Positions 1 through 5,492 of a stretch of 5,492 nt of DNA are shown here, in pieces. Source of the DNA: Gordonia sp. (in: high G+C Gram-positive bacteria) (GTDB lineage: Bacteria; Actinomycetota; Actinomycetes; Mycobacteriales; Mycobacteriaceae); NCBI GenBank assembly GCA_030152405.1, contig JASLJL010000273.1, positions 1 through 5,492 on the forward strand, given 5' to 3'. Position 1 is the stretch's first letter. Each line of letters opens with the position of its first letter. Both the position numbers and the translations under genes were made by a program. Below the pieces are notes generated by a model. The model made no database searches. It was not told the origin of the DNA and saw only the letters and a program-made list of their open reading frames with translations.

Positions 1-587
1 GTCTGCACGCGAGCGCGTTCGCGGCGTCCGCCCTCACACGCGTCATCGGTGACCGCGCCTACATTCTCCTCCCGTCGGCGTCCGTCGAGCCGATCACCCG
101 GTGGACGAGCACGCTCGTGTCGAGATTCGACGGTGATCCCCTTCTCCGCGGCGCGAGGCTGCGGGCAGGCGTCGTGTTCCCCGTGGACGGACTGGCCGCG
201 GTCGCACCCGCTCGCCTCGAAGTGGACCGCGTGCTGACCGCGACACTCGGGAGCCCACACGCCGATCGAGTCACGACGCTCGCGCAAGCGCGCACCGCGG
301 TTCTCCTCGGCGAGATCCTCGACGTCCTCGCCGAGCGCGGTGACGACCTCGTCGATCCGCGAGTCGCGGCACTGATCGGCTATGACGCCGACCATTCGTC
401 GCAACTGGTCGAGAGTGTGCGCGCCTTCCTCGACGCGCACGGCAACGTACGTGACGCCGCCGCTCGCATCGGCGTGCACGCCAACACGCTCCGCTACCGT
501 ATCGATCGCGCCCAACAGGTGTCGGGGCTCGCCTTCGACGACCCCGCCGAACGACTGCTCACCGCCATCCAGTTGCGCCTCGGGTGA
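1..587 (+). CDS. PucR/CdaR-family transcriptional regulator, C-terminal part (5' end outside window)
   Basis: An open frame runs from the window edge (first full codon at 3) to TGA at 585-587, giving about 194 visible residues and no convincing start, so the gene is cut on its 5' side. The last ~60 residues match the PucR C-terminal helix-turn-helix: a helix with SVRAFLDAHGN, then RDAAARIGVHANTLRYRI (about visible residues 149-167) and the closing AERLLTAIQLRL. The AxxIGVHxNTLRYRI pattern is the family hallmark. The part before it (YILLPS, RAGVVFPVDGL, then a helical stretch with TLAQARTAVLLGEIL) fits the CdaR GGDEF-like domain usually placed ahead of this HTH. Family members are cytoplasmic DNA-binding regulators, often of purine, amino-acid or sugar-acid catabolism; the ligand here is unknown. 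The GTG at 117 is an internal valine codon, because the domain continues upstream of it. It converges on prpR with a 13-bp gap and nothing ties it to propionate metabolism. The family call is firm; the target genes are not known. Confidence 0.88.
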   Translation, partial: LHASAFAASALTRVIGDRAYILLPSASVEPITRWTSTLVSRFDGDPLLRGARLRAGVVFPVDGLAAVAPARLEVDRVLTATLGSPHADRVTTLAQARTAVLLGEILDVLAERGDDLVDPRVAALIGYDADHSSQLVESVRAFLDAHGNVRDAAARIGVHANTLRYRIDRAQQVSGLAFDDPAERLLTAIQLRLG

Positions 588-600
588 GTGACGCAGACAG

Positions 601-2007
601 TCAGGTCGCCGGGCGATAGGGGATCGAGTCGCTGACCGTCTCATCGACCGCGATGCCGTGTCCGAGCATCGGGAACGCACGTTGGGTGCACGCCGGCCGT
701 TCGCAGACCTTGCACCCCGCGCCGATCGGGACGACGGTGCGGGGTTCGGACAGATCGATGCCGGTGGCGTACACGAGTTCGTCGGCGTGCGTCAGATCGC
801 AGCCGAGTCCGATGGCGAACTCTCCAGGAGTGGAGAGGTGTCCGCCTACGGTCTGATCGGTGGTCCGAGCAAGCCAGAAATATCTGCGGCCGTCCGGCAT
901 CTCCGACACCTGGGTGTGGATCCGACCGGGTGCGGAGAAGGCGTCGTGCACCACCCACAGCGGGCAACTGCCACCGACCCTCGAGAAATGGAAGGCGGTG
1001 GCCGACTGCCGTTTGGAGATGTTTCCGGCGCGGTCGACCCGGACGAAGATGAACGGCACGCCGCGGTCGGTCGGGCGTTGCAGTGTCGACAGCCGATGGC
1101 AGACGGTTTCGAACCCGACCTCGAAGCGCCGAGCGAGGAGCGCGGCGTCGTACCGCGACTCCCGAGCGGCAGCGGCGAACTCCGTGTACGGCAGGATGAG
1201 CGCACCTGCGAAGTAGTTCGCCAGCCCGACTCGCAGGACCGGGCGTGAGGACTCGGTGACACCGGCTGCGCCCTCCACGAGCCGATCGATCTCAGTTCGC
1301 TGCGTCTGCATCGCGAGCTGCGTGGCGAGCTGGAATGCACGTTGTCCGGCAGAGAGCCGGCGTGCCAGAACGAGAGTCGCCGAGTCGGGGTCGTAGCTCC
1401 GTTTGGCGGTCGCGGCGTCGGTGGCCGCGCCGATGACCACGCGGATCCCGAAGCGTTCGTCGAGCAGACGGGCGAGTTGAAGATCGAGCCCGCCGACCGT
1501 CAGTCCGGCGTCGACGAACAACTGTTCCGCTGCCAGATCGAGTTCGGCCACGTAGTTGCGACGGTCGTAGAAATAGTCGCGCACCTGCTCGAACGGCGTC
1601 GTCGGCGAATCCGCGGATGCGGCCGGATCGTGTGAGCGGAGATTCTCGAGCTCGGCCGTGACGGCGGCGAGCTTGCGATGCAACGCGACAACGGTCTGTC
1701 CGACCCTCGGCATCCGCGACACGAGTTCGGTGATCTCGGCACGATCGACGTCCTCGCCGCGGGACATGAGCGCATCGGTGAGGTCGGCGGTGAGTCGCGC
1801 GTCCCCCGACTCGGCGAAGTAGTCGGCCGGGAGATCGAAGGTCGCCGTCAGCGACAGGAGAACTGCCACGGTGATCGGCCGGTGGTCGTTCTCCAGCTGG
1901 TTGACGTACGTCGTGGACAGGTCGAGTCTCCGAGCCAGCGCGGCTTGACTGATCCCCAGTTCGGAACGAAGACGCCGGAGTCGCGCTCCCACAAACGTCT
2001 TCGCCAT
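601..2007 (-). CDS. prpR: PrpR/RamB-type short-chain fatty acyl transcriptional regulator
   Basis: A 468-residue protein, close to the ~470-490 of RamB and PrpR homologues. Residues 6-63 form an XRE helix-turn-helix ([19 protein letters not shown], then [11 protein letters not shown]). Roughly 150-290 resemble an IrrE-like (DUF955) domain, but the usual HExxH zinc motif is replaced by AFQLATQLA (224-232), so it should not be a protease; [12 protein letters not shown] (263-274) is the typical following helix. The C-terminal part is the ScfR-type (DUF2083) domain with Cys348, Cys403 and [10 protein letters not shown] (Cys432, 435, 440). In mycobacterial PrpR this region has been reported to bind CoA species and an Fe-S cluster; the same role here is inference. 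ATG at 2007 is chosen because [14 protein letters not shown] fits the family N-terminus; an in-frame ATG at 2103 would add 32 residues lying across the promoter region. It is divergent from prpDBC, which it most likely controls in response to propionyl-CoA or methylcitrate, and probably autoregulates. A role closer to RamB (acetate/glyoxylate genes) is possible. Confidence 0.9.
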   Translation of the reverse strand: MAKTFVGARLRRLRSELGISQAALARRLDLSTTYVNQLENDHRPITVAVLLSLTATFDLPADYFAESGDARLTADLTDALMSRGEDVDRAEITELVSRMPRVGQTVVALHRKLAAVTAELENLRSHDPAASADSPTTPFEQVRDYFYDRRNYVAELDLAAEQLFVDAGLTVGGLDLQLARLLDERFGIRVVIGAATDAATAKRSYDPDSATLVLARRLSAGQRAFQLATQLAMQTQRTEIDRLVEGAAGVTESSRPVLRVGLANYFAGALILPYTEFAAAARESRYDAALLARRFEVGFETVCHRLSTLQRPTDRGVPFIFVRVDRAGNISKRQSATAFHFSRVGGSCPLWVVHDAFSAPGRIHTQVSEMPDGRRYFWLARTTDQTVGGHLSTPGEFAIGLGCDLTHADELVYATGIDLSEPRTVVPIGAGCKVCERPACTQRAFPMLGHGIAVDETVSDSIPYRPAT

Positions 2008-2116
2008 GCGTACGACTCTACCGTCGCGAAGATCCGCAAGATACGCAGATTGCGCCTGAATGGTACGCAAAAATACGCATCTGCCAGGTCTTTCACGGAG
2101 CATCTTCTGCTGCGTA
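2007..2116. repeat. Array of TACGCA/TGCGTA hexamers in the prpR-prpD divergent region (candidate operators)
   Basis: Five exact copies of one hexamer lie in about 110 bp: TGCGTA at 2007-2012, TACGCA at 2042-2047, 2064-2069 and 2074-2079, and TGCGTA at 2111-2116. The 2064 and 2074 copies are spaced exactly 10 bp, one helical turn, around an A5 tract (2069-2073). The outer copies share the longer TGCGTACG (2007-2014 and 2111-2118): one abuts the prpR start codon and the other overlaps the candidate prpD -10. The 2042 copy also belongs to a small palindrome CGCA-GAT-TGCG (2044-2054). Position between a divergent regulator and its probable target makes these likely binding sites for the PrpR-type protein, but this is inference. 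The TTTGCAAA-like box described for RamB/PrpR relatives is not present in 2008-2126. Confidence 0.55.
2015..2020 (-). promoter_or_regulatory. Candidate -10 element of prpR (leaderless or near-leaderless)
   Basis: The minus strand reads TAGAGT here, fitting the actinobacterial TANNNT -10 pattern, and 7 bases separate it from the prpR ATG at 2007. A transcript from it would begin at or next to the start codon. No good Shine-Dalgarno precedes the ATG, which agrees with leaderless translation. No good -35 hexamer is seen at 16-18 bp, so the site is tentative. Confidence 0.4.
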
Positions 2117-2120
2117 CGGT
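2092..2120 (+). promoter_or_regulatory. Candidate prpD promoter giving a leaderless transcript
   Basis: TTCACG at 2092-2097 (4 of 6 matches to TTGACA) and TACGGT at 2115-2120 (TANNNT type) are separated by exactly 17 bp. The prpD ATG at 2127 starts 7 bases after the last T of the -10, so transcription would begin at about the A of the ATG. The only purine-rich stretch upstream, CGGAG at 2096-2100, is far too distant (about 26 bases) to act as a ribosome binding site, which supports leaderless initiation. The -10 overlaps one copy of the TGCGTA hexamer (2111-2116), so a protein bound there would compete with or contact RNA polymerase. Confidence 0.5.
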
Positions 2121-2150
2121 GCGAATATGATCAATCACGAAGTTCGCACC
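2118..2150. repeat. Perfect 8-bp inverted repeat straddling the prpD start codon
   Basis: GGTGCGAA at 2118-2125 and TTCGCACC at 2143-2150 are perfect reverse complements with a 17-base spacer that contains the prpD ATG (2127-2129). If transcription begins upstream of 2118, the mRNA could fold with the start codon in the loop. If the transcript is leaderless, only the right arm is transcribed and the repeat could act only as DNA, for example as a regulator site; the cores TGCGAA and TTCGCA are one base from the TGCGTA hexamers. The repeat is directly visible; its function is not established. Confidence 0.5.
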
Positions 2151-3629
2151 CGACGCAGCGCAGACGACTTTCCCATCGAGGAGCACCTCGCCTACAAGGT
2201 CGCGCAGGTCGCCGCCGACCCCGTCGCCGTGCCGGCCGACGCGGCTGAGATGATCGTCAACCGCATCATCGACAACGCGGCGGTGAGTGCCGCGTCGGTC
2301 GCCCGTCGACCAGTCACGAGCGCCCGTCGGCAGGCACTCGCCCGCCCGCTCGCCGGTGGGTCGACGGTGTTCGGTGTGGACGGCGAGTTCGCGCCGGAGT
2401 GGGCCGCGTGGGCCAATGGCGTGGCGGTCCGGGAACTCGACTTCCACGACACGTTCCTGGCCGCCGAGTACTCGCATCCAGGCGACAACATCCCGCCGCT
2501 CGTCGCCGTCGCACAGCGGACCGGCGCGTCGGGGGCCGACCTCATCCGGGGGCTCGCGACCGCCTACGAGATTCAGATCGATCTGGTCCGCGGAATGTGT
2601 CTCCACGAGCACAAGATCGACCACGTGGCGCACCTCGGGCCGTCGGCCGCCGCAGGCATCGGCACCATGCTCGGACTCGACGTCGACACCGTCTACCAGG
2701 CCGTCGGGCAGGCACTGCACCTGACGACCGCCACTCGGCAGTCGCGCAAGGGCGCCATCTCCAGTTGGAAGGCGTACGCGCCGGCGCATGCAGGCAAGAT
2801 CGCCATCGAGGCGGTCGACCGCGCGATGCGTGGTGAGGGCGCGCCGTCGCCGATCTGGGAGGGCGAGGACGGCGTGATCGCGTGGCTGCTCGGCGGACCG
2901 GAAGCCGCTTACACGATCCCGCTGCCCGGTCCCGGCGAGGGCAAGCGTGCGATTCTCGACAGCTACACCAAGGAGCACTCCGCCGAGTACCAGAGTCAGG
3001 CGCCGATCGACCTCGCGCGCCGGATGCGCAGCCGGATCGGCGATCTCGATCAGATCGCGTCGATCGTCCTGCACACCAGCCACCACACGCATCACGTGAT
3101 CGGCACAGGCTCGAACGATCCGCAGAAGTTCGATCCCACCGCCAGCCGTGAGACGCTCGACCATTCGGTGATGTACATCTTCGCCGTCGCACTGCAGGAC
3201 GGCGACTGGGATCACGAGCGCTCCTATGCTCCCGAGCGTGCTGCCCGCCCCGACACGGTTGAGCTCTGGCAGAAGATCTCCACCGTCGAGGACCCCGAAT
3301 GGACACGTCGCTATCACTCGGCCGACCCGAACGAGAAGGCATTCGGCGCGCGTGCCGTGGTGACACTCAAGAGCGGTGAGGTGATCGAGGACGAACTCGC
3401 TGTGGCCGATGCTCATCCGCTCGGCGCCCGGCCGTTCGCCCGCGAGCAGTACCTCGCGAAGTTCGCCCGCATGGCGGACGGCGTGGTCGATCCCGCCGAA
3501 CAGGCACGATTCGTCGACGCCGCTACCACGGTCATCGACGCCGAGGCGGGCGACCTCAACGGTCTCAACGTTCGGGTGCTCGACAGTGTGCTCGACTCGG
3601 CGGCCGCGACCGGCGAGGGGATCCTCTGA
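2127..3629 (+). CDS. prpD: 2-methylcitrate dehydratase PrpD (MmgE/PrpD family)
   Basis: A complete 500-residue protein, similar in length to known PrpD enzymes (about 480-530). It dehydrates 2-methylcitrate to 2-methyl-cis-aconitate in the cytoplasmic methylcitrate cycle and needs no iron-sulfur cluster. Family features seen in order are [14 protein letters not shown] (11-24) at the N-terminus, the active-site-region segment [18 protein letters not shown] (104-121), [13 protein letters not shown] (159-171), the [12 protein letters not shown] stretch (213-224), [16 protein letters not shown] (242-257) and the smaller C-terminal domain with [11 protein letters not shown] (316-326), [17 protein letters not shown] (343-359) and AHPLGARPF (429-437). 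ATG at 2127 is the only plausible start: no in-frame ATG or GTG lies just upstream and the N-terminal family motif follows at once. It lacks a Shine-Dalgarno and is probably leaderless. It is first in prpDBC, overlaps prpB by one base and is divergent from prpR, its likely regulator. The MmgE/PrpD family has other members, but prpB and prpC next door settle the call. Confidence 0.95.
   Translation: MINHEVRTRRSADDFPIEEHLAYKVAQVAADPVAVPADAAEMIVNRIIDNAAVSAASVARRPVTSARRQALARPLAGGSTVFGVDGEFAPEWAAWANGVAVRELDFHDTFLAAEYSHPGDNIPPLVAVAQRTGASGADLIRGLATAYEIQIDLVRGMCLHEHKIDHVAHLGPSAAAGIGTMLGLDVDTVYQAVGQALHLTTATRQSRKGAISSWKAYAPAHAGKIAIEAVDRAMRGEGAPSPIWEGEDGVIAWLLGGPEAAYTIPLPGPGEGKRAILDSYTKEHSAEYQSQAPIDLARRMRSRIGDLDQIASIVLHTSHHTHHVIGTGSNDPQKFDPTASRETLDHSVMYIFAVALQDGDWDHERSYAPERAARPDTVELWQKISTVEDPEWTRRYHSADPNEKAFGARAVVTLKSGEVIEDELAVADAHPLGARPFAREQYLAKFARMADGVVDPAEQARFVDAATTVIDAEAGDLNGLNVRVLDSVLDSAAATGEGIL
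3615..3626 (+). promoter_or_regulatory. prpB ribosome binding site inside a short hairpin
   Basis: GAGGGG at 3615-3620 is a strong Shine-Dalgarno, 8 bases before the prpB ATG at 3629. It sits inside the prpD coding end. The same bases can form a 4-bp stem, GAGG (3615-3618) with CCTC (3623-3626), closing a GGAT loop. This would hide part of the ribosome binding site until ribosomes finishing prpD open it. The RBS is clear; the hairpin effect is inference and the stem is short. Confidence 0.55.
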
Positions 3630-4555
3630 TGAGCGACGCGACGGGACTGTTCACGTCGAGGGCGACCGATGCAGAGAAGCGCTCAACCCTTCGTGCTGCA
3701 CTCGAGTCGGGAGAGTTGCAGCGCTGGCCGGGCGCGTTCAGCCCGCTGGTCGCGAAGATCGTCGCCGACGTCGGGTTCGACGGGGTGTACGTGTCGGGTG
3801 CCGCGCTGTCCGCGGATCTCGGACTGCCCGACATCGGACTGACGACGCTCAGCGAGGTGGCCGCGCGAGGCGGAGCCATCGCACGTTCCACCGAGTTGCC
3901 CACGCTCATCGACGCGGACACCGGCTTCGGCGAGCCGATGAGCGCGGCACGGACGGTCTCCGTGCTCGAGGACGCGGGCCTGGCCGGATGTCATCTGGAA
4001 GACCAGGTCAATCCGAAACGCTGCGGCCATCTCGACGGCAAAGAGGTCGTCCCCGCCGACGAGATGATCCGCCGGATCGCCGCGGCCGTCGGAGCTCGCC
4101 GCGACCACAACTTCATAATCTGCGCGCGAACCGATGCACGCGGAGTGGAGGGGCTGGACGCGGCGATCGAGCGGGCCAGGGCCTACGTCGACGCCGGAGC
4201 CGATCTCATCTTCACCGAGGCTCTTGCGGATGCGAGCGAGTTCGCGGCGTTTCGAGCTGCTGTCGATGCGCCGCTGCTCGCGAACATGACCGAGTTCGGG
4301 AAATCGAAGCTGCTGACGACGGACCGGCTGCGCAACCTCGGCTACAACGCGGTGATCTATCCCGTCACCACGCTCCGACTGGCGATGGGAGCAGTCGAAG
4401 CGGGGCTCGCCGCGATCTCGGAGGAAGGCACACAGGCCGGACTGCTCGACAAGATGCAGCACCGATCTCGGCTGTACGAGTTCCTTCGCTACGCCGACTA
4501 CAACGCGTTCGACACCAACCTCTTCACCTACTCGACCACAGGGGAGCGATCATGA
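3629..4555 (+). CDS. prpB: 2-methylisocitrate lyase PrpB
   Basis: A complete 308-residue protein of the isocitrate lyase/PEP mutase superfamily, at the length typical of PrpB (about 295-310) and well short of isocitrate lyase (about 430). It cleaves 2-methylisocitrate into pyruvate and succinate. The TIM-barrel motifs appear in order: GAFSPLVAKIVADVGFDGVY (35-54), YVSGAAL (54-60), the metal-binding DADTGFG (95-101), the superfamily hallmark LEDQVNPKRCGH (123-134) with catalytic Cys132, ICARTDA (164-170), IFTEAL (194-199) and LANMTEFGKS (217-226). The start at 3629 is fixed by the good Shine-Dalgarno at 3615-3620 and the TGATG overlap with the prpD stop; the end overlaps prpC by four bases (ATGA), so the three genes are probably translationally coupled. 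No catalytic residue appears to be missing. Other superfamily lyases are conceivable by sequence alone, but the prpD/prpC context makes PrpB by far the best call. Confidence 0.95.
   Translation: MSDATGLFTSRATDAEKRSTLRAALESGELQRWPGAFSPLVAKIVADVGFDGVYVSGAALSADLGLPDIGLTTLSEVAARGGAIARSTELPTLIDADTGFGEPMSAARTVSVLEDAGLAGCHLEDQVNPKRCGHLDGKEVVPADEMIRRIAAAVGARRDHNFIICARTDARGVEGLDAAIERARAYVDAGADLIFTEALADASEFAAFRAAVDAPLLANMTEFGKSKLLTTDRLRNLGYNAVIYPVTTLRLAMGAVEAGLAAISEEGTQAGLLDKMQHRSRLYEFLRYADYNAFDTNLFTYSTTGERS
4541..4546 (+). promoter_or_regulatory. prpC ribosome binding site
   Basis: GGGGAG lies 5 bases before the prpC ATG (4552) and within the last codons of prpB. It supports this start and the coupled ATGA junction at 4552-4555. 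Confidence 0.7.
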
Positions 4556-5492
4556 GCACCGTCAGCAGTGCCGCCGAGAGCACACCAACCATCTACAAGG
4601 GCTTGGCAGGCGTCGTCGTCGACACGACGGCGGTGTCGAAAGTGGTGCCCGAGACCAATTCGCTGACCTACCGCGGCTACGCGGTGCAGGAACTGGCCGC
4701 GAACTGCTCGTTCGAGCAGGTCGCCTACCTGCTCTGGTACGGCGAACTCCCCAACGATTTGCAGTTGGCGCAGTTCGTGCAGCGGGAGCGGGCGGCCCGA
4801 CGTCTGGACCGGTCCGCCCAGGCGGTGCTCGCTCGCACACCGGACACCTGCCATCCGATGGACGTGGTCCGGACGATGATCAGCTATCTCGGAACCGAGG
4901 ATCCGGACGAGGACGCGGCGGGTCCGGACGCGTTGATGGAGAAGGCTCAGCGCATGTACGCGATTCTCCCGACGATCGTTGCGGCGGACATGCGACGACG
5001 AAAGGGTCTCGATCCGATCGCACCGCACCACGGACTCGGCTACGCGGAGAATTTCCTGAACATGTGCTTCGGCGAGGTGCCCGACCCGGTGATCGTGCGC
5101 GCGTTCGAGAAGTCGATGGTGCTGTACGCCGAGCACAGCTTCAATGCGTCGACGTTCGCGGCCAGAGTCGTCACGTCGACAGGTTCAGACATGTACAGCG
5201 CGGTGACAGCCGCGATCGGCGCGCTCAAGGGATCGCTGCACGGCGGGGCCAACGAGGCGGTCATGTACGACATGATCGACATCGACAGGCCCGATCGTGC
5301 CGAGCAGTGGCTCAACGCGAAACTAGACGCGAAAGAAAAGGTGATGGGATTCGGGCACCGCGTGTACAAGAACGGAGACTCGCGTGTCCCGACCATGTAC
5401 GACGCACTGGTCGACGTGTCCGATCTCCTCGACGACCACACATGGCTCGGCATCTACCGGGAACTCGAACACGTGATGGCCGACCGTACCGG
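4552..5492 (+). CDS. prpC: 2-methylcitrate synthase PrpC (3' end outside window)
   Basis: An open frame from ATG at 4552 stays open to the window end, giving 313 full codons of an expected ~370-390. The product belongs to the citrate synthase family and condenses propionyl-CoA with oxaloacetate to 2-methylcitrate. The N-terminus has the typical IYKGLAGVVVDTTAVSKV (14-31) and SLTYRGYAVQEL (37-48) of bacterial short-form (type II-like) synthases. Active-site blocks seen are YAEHSFNASTF (192-202, His195), GSLHGGANEAVM (227-238, His230, equivalent to His274 of pig citrate synthase) and MGFGHRVYKNGDSR (265-278, His269, equivalent to His320). The third catalytic residue, the C-terminal aspartate, falls beyond the window. 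The start is supported by GGGGAG 5 bases upstream and by the ATGA overlap with prpB. Sequence alone separates methylcitrate from citrate synthase poorly; the call rests on the operon. Some actinobacterial members accept acetyl-CoA as well. Confidence 0.93.
   Translation, partial: MSTVSSAAESTPTIYKGLAGVVVDTTAVSKVVPETNSLTYRGYAVQELAANCSFEQVAYLLWYGELPNDLQLAQFVQRERAARRLDRSAQAVLARTPDTCHPMDVVRTMISYLGTEDPDEDAAGPDALMEKAQRMYAILPTIVAADMRRRKGLDPIAPHHGLGYAENFLNMCFGEVPDPVIVRAFEKSMVLYAEHSFNASTFAARVVTSTGSDMYSAVTAAIGALKGSLHGGANEAVMYDMIDIDRPDRAEQWLNAKLDAKEKVMGFGHRVYKNGDSRVPTMYDALVDVSDLLDDHTWLGIYRELEHVMADRT

Noticed and set aside
658..1248. 196-codon plus-strand open frame opposite prpR
   Set aside because: Antisense to the C-terminal domain of prpR, which has clear homology features; the product looks like a GC-driven artefact.
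2008..2103. 32-residue N-terminal extension of the regulator from ATG at 2103
   Set aside because: The extension crosses the hexamer array and promoter region, and the family N-terminus ([14 protein letters not shown]) begins at 2007.
2008..2126. Riboswitch or structured leader upstream of prpD
   Set aside because: The region is only 119 bp and the probable transcription start is at the ATG, so no leader RNA is expected; the repeats look like protein-binding sites.
2126..2131. TATGAT as the -10 element of prpD
   Set aside because: It fits TATAAT well but overlaps the start codon, so its transcript would begin inside prpD, and there is no alternative downstream start before the conserved N-terminal motif.
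1848..3416. Long minus-strand open frame of 522 codons opposite prpD and the start of prpR
   Set aside because: It is antisense to well-supported prpD and runs through the promoter region and into prpR in another frame. Its product is rich in Arg, Asp and Gly without any recognisable domain. Such mirror frames are common in high-GC genes.
3683..4462. 259-codon minus-strand open frame opposite prpB
   Set aside because: Shadow of prpB: no domain, no convincing ribosome binding site, and prpB shows every catalytic motif on the other strand.
4528..5136. 202-codon minus-strand open frame opposite prpC
   Set aside because: Shadow of prpC; His/Arg/Val-rich without family resemblance.
1..5492. Mobile element, phage, defence system or CRISPR array
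   Set aside because: No transposase, integrase, terminal repeats, spaced repeats or toxin-antitoxin pairs were seen; the genes are a standard propionate-catabolism locus and neighbouring regulators with even base composition.

Overview
The window is high-GC DNA with strong third-position G/C preference, near-leaderless gene starts and overlapping stop/start codons. This points to an actinomycete, most likely of the Mycobacteriales (Gordonia/Rhodococcus/Corynebacterium side). The genus is an inference from gene content and arrangement and cannot be fixed from this window alone.

Layout. Positions 1-587 (+) hold the C-terminal part of a PucR/CdaR-type transcriptional regulator whose start lies outside the window. 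It is convergent, with only 13 bp between, with a regulator on the minus strand (601-2007) of the RamB/PrpR family: an XRE helix-turn-helix, a degenerate IrrE-like domain and a cysteine-containing short-chain-fatty-acyl sensing C-terminus. A 119-bp divergent intergenic region (2008-2126) carries candidate promoters for both directions and repeated copies of a TACGCA/TGCGTA hexamer. To the right is a tightly packed plus-strand operon: prpD (2127-3629, 2-methylcitrate dehydratase), prpB (3629-4555, 2-methylisocitrate lyase) and prpC (from 4552, cut by the window end, 2-methylcitrate synthase).

How it works together. This is a methylcitrate-cycle locus for propionyl-CoA disposal. PrpC condenses propionyl-CoA with oxaloacetate to 2-methylcitrate, PrpD dehydrates it, an aconitase encoded elsewhere rehydrates the product to 2-methylisocitrate, and PrpB splits that into pyruvate and succinate. 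The divergent PrpR-type protein is the obvious local regulator. The PucR-type gene looks like an unrelated neighbour.

Overall this is a recognisable, ordinary metabolic locus; I see no new defence, mobile or RNA system. The parts worth a second look are in regulation: the hexamer array between prpR and prpD, the probable leaderless starts, a perfect 8-bp inverted repeat straddling the prpD start codon, and a small hairpin over the prpB ribosome binding site. No gene-free stretch exceeds 300 bases, and no tRNA, rRNA, CRISPR, insertion sequence or convincing terminator was seen.
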